In this document: positions 1 to 8,373 of the stretch, piece by piece
Position numbering within the stretch: position 1 is the first letter of the stretch
Layout of the letters: each line of letters opens with the position of its first letter
NCBI GenBank assembly: GCA_003550275.1
Contig: QXCW01000002.1
Location: forward strand, 868,001-932,000
Origin: Flavobacteriaceae bacterium MAR_2010_72
GTDB lineage: Bacteria; Bacteroidota; Bacteroidia; Flavobacteriales; Flavobacteriaceae
Length of the DNA: 64,000 nt
Reading direction: 5' to 3'
Position numbers and translations under genes: made by a program
Notes under the pieces: generated by a model
Seen by the model: only the letters and a program-made list of their open reading frames with translations
Database searches by the model: none
Told to the model about the DNA's origin: nothing

Positions 1-160
1 CAACATGAATTTCATCTTCTGGAGTTACTTTGGTTCCCATTTCTGGTACAGTTCCGTTAATGGTAACGCGTCCTTGTTCAATAAGTTTGTCTGCTGCACG
101 ACGTGAGCAGTAGCCAGCTTCACTTAAATATTTATTGAGTCGTGTGAGTTGCTCTTCCAT
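1..160 (-). CDS. RluF/RsuA-type rRNA pseudouridine synthase, N-terminal part (cut by window edge)
   Basis: Only the first 53 codons are inside the window; the gene runs off the left edge. They form an S4 RNA-binding domain: RLNKYLSEAGYCSRRAADKL followed by IEQGRVTINGT, the usual opening of RluB/RluF/RsuA enzymes, which convert uridine to pseudouridine in rRNA. The catalytic domain is outside the window, so the target base cannot be told; the sequence most resembles RluF starts. The ATG at 160 is only 4 nt past a TATCTTTG -7 element, so the mRNA may be leaderless. Confidence 0.85.
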   Translation of the reverse strand, partial: MEEQLTRLNKYLSEAGYCSRRAADKLIEQGRVTINGTVPEMGTKVTPEDEIHV

Positions 161-164
161 AGTG

Positions 165-172
165 CAAAGATA
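165..172 (-). promoter_or_regulatory. -7 promoter element (TATCTTTG) of the RluF-type gene
   Basis: Read on the minus strand the octamer is TATCTTTG, an exact match to the Bacteroidota -7 consensus TAnnTTTG. It ends 4 nt before the ATG at 160 and lies just past the stop of the upstream hydrolase gene. No clear TTG -33 element, only an AT-rich stretch. Confidence 0.65.
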
Positions 173-177
173 CAAGT

Positions 178-1005
178 TTATGCCTCTATAAAATCAGAAA
201 TATAGCCTGCAACAGTTTCATTATTTAAGGAATGTCCCAAGCCTTTAGTCGTAATTAGTTTACTATTCTTAAAGCTTTGGTTGATTTGTATGGCATCGTT
301 ATACGGAATAACATCATCATCTTCATCATGAATAATCAGGCCTTTTGAGTGGATGGTTTCCAGATATTTTGCCGTTGAAAAACTGTTGGGCTCATTACCA
401 AAACGTTCAATGATAATTGAGTTAAGTTCATTGATGATACGTTGGTTGTATCCCAGCATATCGGTATAACGTTTAAGGACATTCTTAAATTCTGAAGGTA
501 CACCTAGCAAGATTAACTTTTGAATGCTTTTTAGTCGATATTTATTTTGACAAAAAACAGCAGCCATGCCGCCAACAGAATGCCCCACAACAATATCGGG
601 CTGAAAGCGTTGTGCTACCACATTTATATATTCAGAATATAATACGGCATTAAATGAATTGCTTTTGGAATAGCCATGTGCTGGAGCATCCAAAGCAATA
701 ATATTGTAATCATTACTTTTTAATTTTAAAATAAGGGACCTCCAACGTGCCGAATTACTTTCCCAACCATGCCCTAATAAAATAGTTTCTTTTTTTCCCA
801 ACCAACGGTAGGTCATGATGGGTTTATTTTCAAATTGAAGCTCTTCTTGGAACGCAGTGCCTAAAAATTCGTTTTGCTCTTCAGTAATTCGTCCTTTTCG
901 CGGCTTGGTAAACAAACCAATGGCTTTATTGGCTGCATAGGTTTTTGAAATATAGCTTACCGCATTGTAGAATTTCCCTATGGTATGTACTAAAAATTTT
1001 TCCAT
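178..1005 (-). CDS. alpha/beta hydrolase
   Basis: A 275-residue alpha/beta-hydrolase of unknown substrate. The core strand and oxyanion segment ETILLGHGWE (about 74-82) precede the nucleophile elbow GHSVGG with Ser143. The acid is likely in the Asp-rich run HDEDDDVIP (226-234), and the base is His258 in KGLGHS. No signal peptide, so cytoplasmic. I chose the ATG at 1005 rather than a longer reading because it overlaps the stop of the upstream cupin gene as TAATG, a translational-coupling arrangement. Together with the cupin it looks like a two-gene unit. Serine esterase or lipase-like activity is inference from the fold. Confidence 0.85.
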   Translation of the reverse strand: MEKFLVHTIGKFYNAVSYISKTYAANKAIGLFTKPRKGRITEEQNEFLGTAFQEELQFENKPIMTYRWLGKKETILLGHGWESNSARWRSLILKLKSNDYNIIALDAPAHGYSKSNSFNAVLYSEYINVVAQRFQPDIVVGHSVGGMAAVFCQNKYRLKSIQKLILLGVPSEFKNVLKRYTDMLGYNQRIINELNSIIIERFGNEPNSFSTAKYLETIHSKGLIIHDEDDDVIPYNDAIQINQSFKNSKLITTKGLGHSLNNETVAGYISDFIEA

Positions 1006-1373
1006 TAGGGCTCTCTGTTTACAAGGTCCATAGAAAATGCAGGGGTGCAAATGGAGAGATATTCACAAGGTTCAGTAAACGGATTTGAATATTGAACTCG
1101 TGTATTCTTTTCAATTTTAATAGATTGTCCTGCCTCTAAAACAATGGTTTCACCTTCAATTATAAATTGCTTTTTGCCTTTAATGACAAAAGTGAACTCG
1201 TCAAATTCTGGCGTTTGAAATGGTTCGCTCCAACCAGCAGGTGCAACCATATGCGCAATACTGATTTTTGAATTACCATCGGTAGCCAATCCAAAATGTT
1301 CCTTAATGATCTTTCCGTCAGTGGTTGGAACTATAAAAGGTGAATTTTGGACGCTATATTGTTTCTGTTTCAT
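1005..1373 (-). CDS. cupin-domain protein
   Basis: A 122-residue single-domain cupin. The barrel is seen in the stretch FDEFTFVIKGKKQFIIEG (about 58-75), then ETIVLEAGQSIKI and a C-terminal strand with EYLSICTPAFS. The first cupin motif usually supplies metal-binding His residues; here that position has FDEFTFV with no His pair, so metal binding is doubtful. Its stop codon overlaps the start of the hydrolase gene (TAATG). Function unknown; small-molecule sensing, epimerase-like or storage roles are all possible. Confidence 0.8.
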   Translation of the reverse strand: MKQKQYSVQNSPFIVPTTDGKIIKEHFGLATDGNSKISIAHMVAPAGWSEPFQTPEFDEFTFVIKGKKQFIIEGETIVLEAGQSIKIEKNTRVQYSNPFTEPCEYLSICTPAFSMDLVNREP

Positions 1374-1385
1374 TAATTGTAATTT

Positions 1386-2357
1386 CTATTTTAAAGGCTT
1401 CTTTTTAATCATACCGCCTCTTAAATCCTTTACAAGTCCCATAATAATAAATGCGCTTTTGTCAATTTTATCAATTTCAGTATGGAGTTTTGCTAATTCC
1501 AATCGTGTGACCACTGTATAAATAATGTCTTTGTCATAGCTTTTCCCTCTATTTCCATAACCGCCTTTACCTGCATAAATAGTGCAGGCACGCTGTAATC
1601 TTTCGATAATCATAATTCTAATATCCTCATGTCTTTCTGAAATAATGGTAACTCCTACATACTCTTCTACACCATCAACTACAAAATCCACCGTTTTTGC
1701 TGCAGCTAAATAGGTGAGTATCGCATACAAGGCTATTTCAACAGACAAAACATAAGCACCAAACGAAAAGATTAAAATGTTGATGAGCAATAATACATCG
1801 CCCACAGTAATGGATAATTTTCGGCTTAAAAAGATGGCGAGTACTTCGGTGCCATCAATAACGCTGCCGCCACGCATGGCCATACCAATTCCCAATCCTA
1901 AAAAGAAACCACCAAAAACCGCTATCAGCAACTTGTCGTCCGTAATGGTTGGGTATTCCACATAATGCACAACAATGGCTAAAAAAGCAATGGCAATAAT
2001 ACTTTTAATGGCGAATTTGAGACTGAATGTTTTAGAAGCAAGAAAAATAAAAGGCAAGTTGACCAAGATTAGCAGGTAACTTAAATTTAGGTTAGTGATA
2101 TTTTCAAGCAAAAGCGAAATACCTGTCGCGCCACCGTCAATAAAACGGTTTGGAAGTAAAAATCCTTTTAACCCAAAACCAGCAGAAAATACGCCAATGA
2201 TAATGAAAATATACTCCTTAATCGCATGAACCATTTCCACATGCAAAATCCTTACCAGCGGCACAATCTGTCTTTTGCTAGCTGGTATGGTTTTTTGCTT
2301 TGCTTCGATACGTTTTCGAGCAATTTCAACTAATAATTTTGAGATAAAAGGGTTCAT
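1386..2357 (-). CDS. YitT family membrane protein (DUF161 + DUF2179)
   Basis: A 323-residue inner-membrane protein. After a basic N-terminal tail of about 45 residues come several hydrophobic segments (roughly 50-215) with the glycine-rich YitT signature FLLPNRFIDGGATGISLL. The C-terminal ~80 residues (VDFVVDGVEEYVGVTIIS onward) are a cytoplasmic DUF2179-like ferredoxin-type domain. YitT proteins are widespread and their transported substrate is not established. The gene lies 12 nt before the cupin gene on the same strand and may be co-transcribed. Confidence 0.88.
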   Translation of the reverse strand: MNPFISKLLVEIARKRIEAKQKTIPASKRQIVPLVRILHVEMVHAIKEYIFIIIGVFSAGFGLKGFLLPNRFIDGGATGISLLLENITNLNLSYLLILVNLPFIFLASKTFSLKFAIKSIIAIAFLAIVVHYVEYPTITDDKLLIAVFGGFFLGLGIGMAMRGGSVIDGTEVLAIFLSRKLSITVGDVLLLINILIFSFGAYVLSVEIALYAILTYLAAAKTVDFVVDGVEEYVGVTIISERHEDIRIMIIERLQRACTIYAGKGGYGNRGKSYDKDIIYTVVTRLELAKLHTEIDKIDKSAFIIMGLVKDLRGGMIKKKPLK

Positions 2358-2376
2358 TTATGATGTTTTGTAATTC

Positions 2377-2931
2377 TTAATTCCAATACACAAAAAAATA
2401 TTTGATTTTTGCTCTATCCGGAATCTGTATTTTTTCAATTTTTAGGCTCAAATCAAATCTTAAATCTGAAGGCAATTCTTTTTTATCAATAGTGAATGAC
2501 GCATTAATCTCGTCAACAGTAATTACGATGGAATTAATCAAATTATTAATTCTAGAGATTTTATAATTTTGGTCAATATCCTTAAAAGTACTTAAAGTTG
2601 AAATGCCTTTTTCGGTTCTATACCTAGAATCCATGATTTGAACACTTTCAATCACGGCTGTAGAATCCAAAACTTGATCTGGCGCTAATATTAAAAGTTC
2701 TTTTCCACCTTTTTCAAAAATATTGATATCATTTGTATTTCCAGAATATTCATCACCTTTTATGGATTTTACAATAGAGTCGTTTGGAAAAACGAGTTCA
2801 AGATCTTTAACCTGTGTGGAGTCGGTTAACAACCCAATATTATGTTTACTGATTAAAAAAGGATCAATTTCCTTTTTACAACTTACCGCAATAAGAGCTA
2901 AAAATAACAGACTTAATAAGGATTTATTCAT
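2377..2931 (-). CDS. hypothetical lipoprotein
   Basis: A 184-residue protein with a lipoprotein signal, MNKSLLSLLFLALIAVSC, whose lipobox AVSC puts the lipidated Cys at residue 18, followed by KKE. The mature part is beta-rich and polar with no motif I recognise. It is encoded 19 nt upstream of the YitT gene and 43 nt downstream of the HerA-like gene, all on the minus strand. It probably sits on a membrane facing the periplasm or surface. No function is proposed. Confidence 0.75.
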   Translation of the reverse strand: MNKSLLSLLFLALIAVSCKKEIDPFLISKHNIGLLTDSTQVKDLELVFPNDSIVKSIKGDEYSGNTNDINIFEKGGKELLILAPDQVLDSTAVIESVQIMDSRYRTEKGISTLSTFKDIDQNYKISRINNLINSIVITVDEINASFTIDKKELPSDLRFDLSLKIEKIQIPDRAKIKYFFVYWN

Positions 2932-2974
2932 TGGAGATTATAATTTTAATAATTGTTAAAGATTTTTAATGGGA

Positions 2975-4519
2975 TTATTTTTTCATCACCTTATTGAGAA
3001 TCCCAAATACACTTCGTATGAAGGTAGCACTGGTCAATACTTTTACCACTGGATTCATGGCTGTGCTTCGACGTCTAGTTGTGGTTCTGGATTTGGATTT
3101 GGTTTCGGCTCTTTTTAAGGCTTCACGTTCTTCTTTGGCTTTTTCTTTGGCTTCTTCAGCTTCGGCTATTTCAATTTTTTTATTCAACAGTTCATAAGCA
3201 CTTTCTCGGTCTATGGTTTCGTTATATTTTTTAACCAATTTTGAATTAGAAAGCAAACTTTTTAATTCAGTATCTGATAAAATATCCATTCGGCTCATAG
3301 GCGCGCGCATCATCGTAGCCGCCAATGGTGTTGGTCGTCCTTTTTCGTTAAGTGCTGATACCAAAGCTTCTCCAGTTCCTAAAGTTGTTAAAATTTGGGC
3401 GGTATCATAATATTCGGTATCAGGATAATTTTGAGCCGTTAGTTTAATGGCTTTTCGGTCTTTAGCCGTAAAGGCACGCAGTGCATGCTGAACTTTAAGA
3501 CCTAACTGGCTCAAAACGGCTTCAGGGACATCGGTAGGGTTTTGTGTTACAAAATACAGTCCAACGCCTTTACTTCGAATGAGTTTTACAATGCTTTCAA
3601 TTTGATTGAGAAGCGCCTTTGAAGCCTCATTGAAAATTAAATGGGCTTCGTCAATGAACATGATCAATTCTGGACGATCACTATCACCTTGTTCTGGAAA
3701 TGTTGAGTAAATTTCAGCCAGAAGGCTCAACATAAATGTAGAAAATAATTTTGGTCGATCTTGAATATCGGTAAGTCTAATAATATTAATATAACCTCTA
3801 CCGTTGTTGTCAACGCGCAATAAATCATCAACCTCAAATGAAGTTTCACCGAAGAATAAATCGGCACCTTGCTGCTCCAATTCTACAACTTTTCTTAATA
3901 TCGCTCCTGTTGATGCTGTGGAAATTCTACCATAAGCATCTTCAAACTCTTCTTTCCCTTCTTGTGTAGCAAATTGTAATATTTTTTTGAAATCTTTTAA
4001 ATCCAGTAAAGGCAATTTATTATCGTCGCAATATTTGAAAATTACAGCTACAATACCAGATTGAACTTCAGATAAGTCCAGAATTCGAGATAGTAAAACT
4101 GGTCCAAACTCACTTACTGTAGCTCGAAGCCTAACGCCATTTTGTTCAGATAACGTCAAAATTTCAACAGGAAATGATTTTGCTTCAAATGGAAGCCCAA
4201 TAAGGTTGTGACGTTCATCAATCTTTGGATGACCTGGGCTAGGTTGAGCTAGTCCGCTTAAGTCGCCTTTGATATCCATGAGAAGTACAGGAATACCTTT
4301 GTTACTTAAATTTTCGGCTAAAACTTGTAGAGTTTTTGTTTTTCCTGTTCCAGTTGCACCAGCTATTAAACCATGTCGATTCATGGTTTTTAATGGGACG
4401 TTGACAAAAGCATTTTTGACGGTTTCACCAGCTAACATCGCCGATCCTAGAGTTATATAGTCACCTTTATTGGTGTTGCCTTCGATGATGTGATTAAAAA
4501 ATGCGTCTTTTTCGCTCAT
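2975..4519 (-). CDS. HerA-like ATPase (DUF853 family)
   Basis: A 514-residue P-loop ATPase of the HerA/FtsK superfamily, DUF853 branch. Walker A is GATGTGKT at 54-61; Walker B is LIMFIDEAH near 285, followed by a sensor stretch GVGLYFVTQNPTDVP. An N-terminal beta-barrel precedes the ATPase core. The C-terminal 70 residues are a charged Glu/Lys/Arg-rich helix ending in a basic RTTTRRRST patch. HerA proteins pump or process DNA ends with NurA; no nurA is nearby, and the DUF853 branch has no settled role. Stand-alone gene or head of the block reading toward YitT. Confidence 0.88.
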   Translation of the reverse strand: MSEKDAFFNHIIEGNTNKGDYITLGSAMLAGETVKNAFVNVPLKTMNRHGLIAGATGTGKTKTLQVLAENLSNKGIPVLLMDIKGDLSGLAQPSPGHPKIDERHNLIGLPFEAKSFPVEILTLSEQNGVRLRATVSEFGPVLLSRILDLSEVQSGIVAVIFKYCDDNKLPLLDLKDFKKILQFATQEGKEEFEDAYGRISTASTGAILRKVVELEQQGADLFFGETSFEVDDLLRVDNNGRGYINIIRLTDIQDRPKLFSTFMLSLLAEIYSTFPEQGDSDRPELIMFIDEAHLIFNEASKALLNQIESIVKLIRSKGVGLYFVTQNPTDVPEAVLSQLGLKVQHALRAFTAKDRKAIKLTAQNYPDTEYYDTAQILTTLGTGEALVSALNEKGRPTPLAATMMRAPMSRMDILSDTELKSLLSNSKLVKKYNETIDRESAYELLNKKIEIAEAEEAKEKAKEEREALKRAETKSKSRTTTRRRSTAMNPVVKVLTSATFIRSVFGILNKVMKK

Positions 4520-4577
4520 GCCTCAAAAATTTTGTATAAAAATAGTGTAATTTTAGTCAAGTATAAAATCTAGTAAA

Positions 4578-5024
4578 ATGAAAAGATCAGTTTATATTTT
4601 GGCATTGTCCCTCTGTTTTGTTATTACTAATTGTGAAAACAAATCTAGTCATATTGTATTTCATAAGTCTCATGAGCCAAGCAGGCTCAATACGCCATTT
4701 AGTGATGTGGTTGAGGTCAATGGGTTGTTGTTCTTAACAGGTCAGATAGGTAAAGATCACAAGAGTGGGGATTTGGCGGAAGGAGGAATTAAAGCAGAAA
4801 CCAAACAAGTTATTGAAAACATTCAGGCCGTATTACAGCACCATAATTTGGAATTGGATAACGTTGTAAAATGTACCGTTATTTTGAAGGATATCAATGA
4901 CTTTGCCTCGTTTAATGAAGTTTATGTTAAGTATTTTACTAAAAAACCAGCACGAACAACCTTTGCGGCATCTGCATTGGCTGGAAACGCCAGTATAGAA
5001 ATAGATGTAATTGCTGCCAAGTGA
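4578..5024 (+). CDS. RidA-family protein with lipoprotein signal
   Basis: A 148-residue protein whose last ~125 residues are a RidA/YjgF/UK114 domain. It shows the family's segment VVEVNGLLFLTGQIG, the IENIQAVL helix, and PARTTF, where the Arg is the residue that normally binds the imine/enamine carboxylate. RidA proteins hydrolyse reactive 2-aminoacrylate-type enamines and are usually cytoplasmic and about 125 residues long. Here an N-terminal hydrophobic segment (residues 4-17) ends in ITNC, a Bacteroidota-tolerable lipobox, so the protein is probably exported and lipidated. Diverges from the HerA-like gene. Confidence 0.85.
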   Translation: MKRSVYILALSLCFVITNCENKSSHIVFHKSHEPSRLNTPFSDVVEVNGLLFLTGQIGKDHKSGDLAEGGIKAETKQVIENIQAVLQHHNLELDNVVKCTVILKDINDFASFNEVYVKYFTKKPARTTFAASALAGNASIEIDVIAAK

Positions 5025-5064
5025 AAACTTATAGTTTAAGATGTTGACTTCAAATTTTAAGAAG

Positions 5065-5072
5065 TATCTTTG
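5065..5072 (+). promoter_or_regulatory. -7 promoter element (TATCTTTG) of queE
   Basis: TATCTTTG matches the Bacteroidota -7 consensus. A TTG at 5044-5046, 18 nt upstream, can serve as the -33 element. The ATG of queE at 5079 is 6 nt after the element. Confidence 0.65.
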
Positions 5073-5078
5073 CAGACT

Positions 5079-5711
5079 ATGACACGAAGTGAGCGACAAG
5101 AATTAATAGATAAAGGCTTATTGTTGCCTTTAATGGAGGAGTTTTACACCATTCAAGGTGAAGGTTACCATAAAGGTACTGCAGCCTATTTTGTAAGAAT
5201 TGGAGGCTGTGATGTGGGCTGTCATTGGTGTGATGTCAAGGAAAGCTGGCTTGCCGAATTGCATCCTCCCACTGAAACTTCCAAAATAGTTGAAAATGCC
5301 GCTAAATATAGCAATACGATTGTAGTTACTGGTGGTGAGCCCTTAACTTGGGACATGACCGAATTAACTACTCAATTAAAGGCCAAAGGATTACAAACGC
5401 ATATAGAAACTTCTGGGGCTTATACACTCACTGGTATTTGGGATTGGATATGTTTATCTCCAAAAAAGTTGAAATTACCAACCGAAGAAATTTATAGCAA
5501 AGCTCATGAATTAAAATGCATCATATACAATAAAGATGATTTTCGTTTTGCAGAAGAGCAGGCTTCCAAAGTAAACAAAGAATGTATTTTGTACTTACAA
5601 CCCGAGTGGAGTAAGCGTGATAAAATGATTCCTGAAATTGTAGATTATGTCATGGCGAACCCCAAATGGAAAGTTTCTCTGCAAACCCACAAATATTTGA
5701 ATATTCCATAA
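5079..5711 (+). CDS. queE: 7-carboxy-7-deazaguanine synthase QueE
   Basis: A 210-residue radical SAM enzyme that converts 6-carboxy-5,6,7,8-tetrahydropterin to 7-carboxy-7-deazaguanine in preQ0/queuosine synthesis. It has the small QueE form: FYTIQGEGYHKGTAAYFVR, then the cluster motif CDVGCHWC (CX3CX2C), then VVTGGEP. The Gly-rich SAM contact and truncated barrel fit the family. An upstream in-frame TTG at 5070 lies inside the -7 element, so the ATG at 5079 is the start. It converges on the DUF2911 gene and ends at a shared hairpin. No queCDF is in the window; folE at 25.5 kb supplies the first step from GTP. Confidence 0.92.
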   Translation: MTRSERQELIDKGLLLPLMEEFYTIQGEGYHKGTAAYFVRIGGCDVGCHWCDVKESWLAELHPPTETSKIVENAAKYSNTIVVTGGEPLTWDMTELTTQLKAKGLQTHIETSGAYTLTGIWDWICLSPKKLKLPTEEIYSKAHELKCIIYNKDDFRFAEEQASKVNKECILYLQPEWSKRDKMIPEIVDYVMANPKWKVSLQTHKYLNIP

Positions 5712-5712
5712 A

Positions 5713-5738
5713 AAAAGCCTTGGTTTTCCAAGGCTTTT
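5713..5738. terminator. bidirectional terminator between queE and the DUF2911 gene
   Basis: AAAAGCCTTGG and its exact reverse complement CCAAGGCTTTT form an 11-bp stem around a TTTT loop. Runs of A and T on both flanks let it serve either strand. Confidence 0.85.
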
Positions 5739-5757
5739 AAACTATAAGTTGAAATTT

Positions 5758-6297
5758 TTATTTAGATGAGGTTGGTACAGCTATTCTTACCTTATCCCAG
5801 CCCATATGCATGGTGCCATCGTCACCAAATGCAATAGAGAACGCCTCCAGTGATTCGTCTCCCATGCTTACAGGTGCTGTAACTCTAGCAACATCTTTTG
5901 ATTCATCATAAAAATAGGATCCCCAAGTGTTTACGTCAGAATTAATAATGACGGTCCATTCTTTTTCACCAGGTATTGTGGCCAAAGTATAAGTTCCTGC
6001 TGGAACCATTTTGCCTCCAAAATTAGTGTCCTTGTAAAAGGTGATCTCGGCAGCTTCATTAGCGCCAGTACGCCAAACTTTTCCATTGGGTGCTAACTTA
6101 TCCAACGAACGACCATTGAGTTGAGGTCGGCTGTAAACGACTTTAACAGCTTTGTTTGCCTCTTTGTAACTTGCAGGATGAGATGCTGCATCCATTGGAC
6201 TTTTATCTAGCCCAGAAAATTTTTGAGCGTTTACGTTAACTGTGAAAAGCATAACCAATGCAAATGAAATGGCGCTAAGTAATTTTGATGTCTTCAT
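5758..6297 (-). CDS. DUF2911 domain protein, secreted
   Basis: A 179-residue protein with a signal peptide (residues 1-24, cleaved near VNAQ). The mature part is a DUF2911 domain: VVYSRPQLNGR, GKVWRTGANEAAEITFYKD, then VPAGTYTLATIPGEKEWTVI. This family is common in Bacteroidota, exported, and has no known function. It is a single-gene unit on the minus strand, convergent with queE. The 5' flank up to asnB is 279 nt and must hold promoters for both genes. Confidence 0.88.
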   Translation of the reverse strand: MKTSKLLSAISFALVMLFTVNVNAQKFSGLDKSPMDAASHPASYKEANKAVKVVYSRPQLNGRSLDKLAPNGKVWRTGANEAAEITFYKDTNFGGKMVPAGTYTLATIPGEKEWTVIINSDVNTWGSYFYDESKDVARVTAPVSMGDESLEAFSIAFGDDGTMHMGWDKVRIAVPTSSK

Positions 6298-6576
6298 AAT
6301 ATGTTTTGTTTTTAGAATTCTTAAAGTTAGAGAATTGTTTGATACAAGTGTTTTAATGTTTTGTTAAATGCAAATCAAAACAGGTCTAATGGTCGTTTAA
6401 TAATTTAAAACTTTACAACTCTAATAAATAGTGATATTAAGATAAAAGTATTGTTTTAAATTGTTATTGATTATCAATGTTTAGTTTAAATATGTAAGTT
6501 AATTTGAGATTAATGTTTTATATAATAAACCATAATATCATATTTGCATCGATAATGATAATAAACTAAAAGAATT
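6298..6576. promoter_or_regulatory. divergent intergenic region with candidate asnB promoter
   Basis: AT-rich region between two divergent genes. CATATTTG at 6539-6546 is one base off the -7 consensus TAnnTTTG and sits 30 nt before the asnB ATG. I could not find a convincing -7 element for the minus-strand gene, and no other structure stands out. Confidence 0.45.
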
Positions 6577-8247
6577 ATGTGTGGTATAGTATGTGCCTTT
6601 GATTTAAAACAAAAGTCGGAAGACTTAAGGCCTCAATTGTTGGAAATGTCAAAACGAATCCGTCATCGCGGGCCAGATTGGAGTGGAATTTACAGTGACG
6701 AAAAGGCTATTTTGGCTCATGAGCGTTTGGCTATCGTTGATCCCGCATCGGGTAAACAGCCATTATTTAGTCAAGACAGAAAATTGATTTTGGCTGCTAA
6801 TGGCGAAATTTATAATCATAGAGACCTTCGCAAGCAATTTCCGAATTATAACTTTCAAACTGAAAGTGATTGTGAAGTCATTTTAGCCCTTTATAAAGAA
6901 AAGGGAGCTGATTTTGTTGATGAAATGAATGGGATTTTTGGATTTGCGATTTATGATGTCGAAAAAGATGAGTATTTCATTGCTCGCGACCATATGGGAA
7001 TTATCCCACTATATATCGGCTGGGATCAAAATGGGACCTTTTATGTTGCTTCCGAATTAAAGGCTTTGGAAGGTGTTTGTACAAAAATTCAACTGTTTCC
7101 TCCAGGCCATTATTTGTCGAGTAAAGATGGGAAATTTGTACAATGGTACAAACGGGATTGGACCGAATACGAAGCCGTTAAAGACAACGAAACTAGTATC
7201 AAAGCTATAAAGGAAGCTTTAGAAGCAGCCGTACACAGACAATTAATGAGTGATGTGCCTTATGGCGTATTGCTTTCTGGTGGATTAGATTCGTCTGTAA
7301 CTTCAGCCATAGCTAAAAAATATGCCCAAAAGCGAATTGAAACAGATGATACTACTGATGCTTGGTGGCCACAATTGCATAGTTTCTCGGTGGGACTGGA
7401 AGGTTCCCCAGATTTAGCTGCTGCCAGAAAAGTAGCTGATCATATTGGTACGATTCACCATGAAATTAAATTCACTATTCAGGAAGGTTTAGATGCCATA
7501 AGGGATGTGATCTATAATCTTGAAACTTACGATATTACTACAATTCGCGCCAGTACACCAATGTATTTAATGGCTCGCGTCATCAAGTCTATGGGAATAA
7601 AAATGGTGCTTTCGGGTGAAGGAGCCGATGAATTATTTGGTGGCTATTTATATTTCCACAAAGCACCAAATGCTCAAGAATTTCATGAAGAAACCGTTCG
7701 TAAATTATCTAAACTGCATATGTACGATTGTTTACGTGCCAATAAAAGTTTAGCGGCTTGGGGAATTGAAGGTCGTGTACCGTTTTTGGACAAGGAATTT
7801 ATGGATGTAGCTATGCGTATCAACCCACAAGATAAAATGATCAATGGTGAGCGTATGGAAAAATGGGTAGTTCGTAAAGCCTTTGAAGACATGTTGCCTG
7901 AAAGTGTAGCATGGAGACAAAAAGAGCAGTTTAGTGATGGTGTAGGTTACAGTTGGATTGATACCTTGAAAGAAATGGTAAATACCGAAATCTCTGACGA
8001 GCAAATAAAAAATGCCCATTTCAGATTTCCAATTCAAACACCTCAAAACAAGGAGGAATTTTACTACCGTTCTATTTTTGAAGAGCATTTTCCAAGTGAT
8101 GCGGCTGCCTTAAGTGTGCCTCAAGAACCAAGTGTGGCCTGTAGTACTAAAATTGCACTGGAGTGGGATGAGGCCTTTAAAAACATGAATGATCCATCGG
8201 GTAGAGCAGTGGCAAAAGTGCATTCAGATGCATATGTGAAAGCATAG
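6577..8247 (+). CDS. asnB: asparagine synthase B (glutamine-hydrolysing)
   Basis: A 556-residue enzyme that makes asparagine from aspartate, glutamine and ATP. It begins MCGIVCAF, so Cys2 becomes the N-terminal nucleophile of the class II glutaminase domain (1-~195), with RHRGPD and ANGEIYNH contacts. The synthetase domain carries the pyrophosphate loop LLSGGLDSS (232-240) and LSGEGADELFGGY. Length is that of E. coli-type AsnB. Single gene with its own terminator at 8267-8301. Confidence 0.97.
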   Translation: MCGIVCAFDLKQKSEDLRPQLLEMSKRIRHRGPDWSGIYSDEKAILAHERLAIVDPASGKQPLFSQDRKLILAANGEIYNHRDLRKQFPNYNFQTESDCEVILALYKEKGADFVDEMNGIFGFAIYDVEKDEYFIARDHMGIIPLYIGWDQNGTFYVASELKALEGVCTKIQLFPPGHYLSSKDGKFVQWYKRDWTEYEAVKDNETSIKAIKEALEAAVHRQLMSDVPYGVLLSGGLDSSVTSAIAKKYAQKRIETDDTTDAWWPQLHSFSVGLEGSPDLAAARKVADHIGTIHHEIKFTIQEGLDAIRDVIYNLETYDITTIRASTPMYLMARVIKSMGIKMVLSGEGADELFGGYLYFHKAPNAQEFHEETVRKLSKLHMYDCLRANKSLAAWGIEGRVPFLDKEFMDVAMRINPQDKMINGERMEKWVVRKAFEDMLPESVAWRQKEQFSDGVGYSWIDTLKEMVNTEISDEQIKNAHFRFPIQTPQNKEEFYYRSIFEEHFPSDAAALSVPQEPSVACSTKIALEWDEAFKNMNDPSGRAVAKVHSDAYVKA

Positions 8248-8266
8248 ATTCAAAATGTTTAACTAC

Positions 8267-8301
8267 AAAAAAAGACCAACGACTTTCGTTGGTCTTTTTT
8301 T
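8267..8301 (+). terminator. asnB terminator
   Basis: A 16-bp perfect stem (core AGACCAACGA / TCGTTGGTCT, A-run and T-run flanks) around a CTT loop. The A-run before it would let it act on the minus strand as well, for the T9SS protein gene. Confidence 0.88.
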
Positions 8302-8373
8302 TATAAAATGAGGCTCACAACATTTTTTTTAATGACTTTAAAATTAGGTGTTATTTAAACTGATAGAGAAAAA

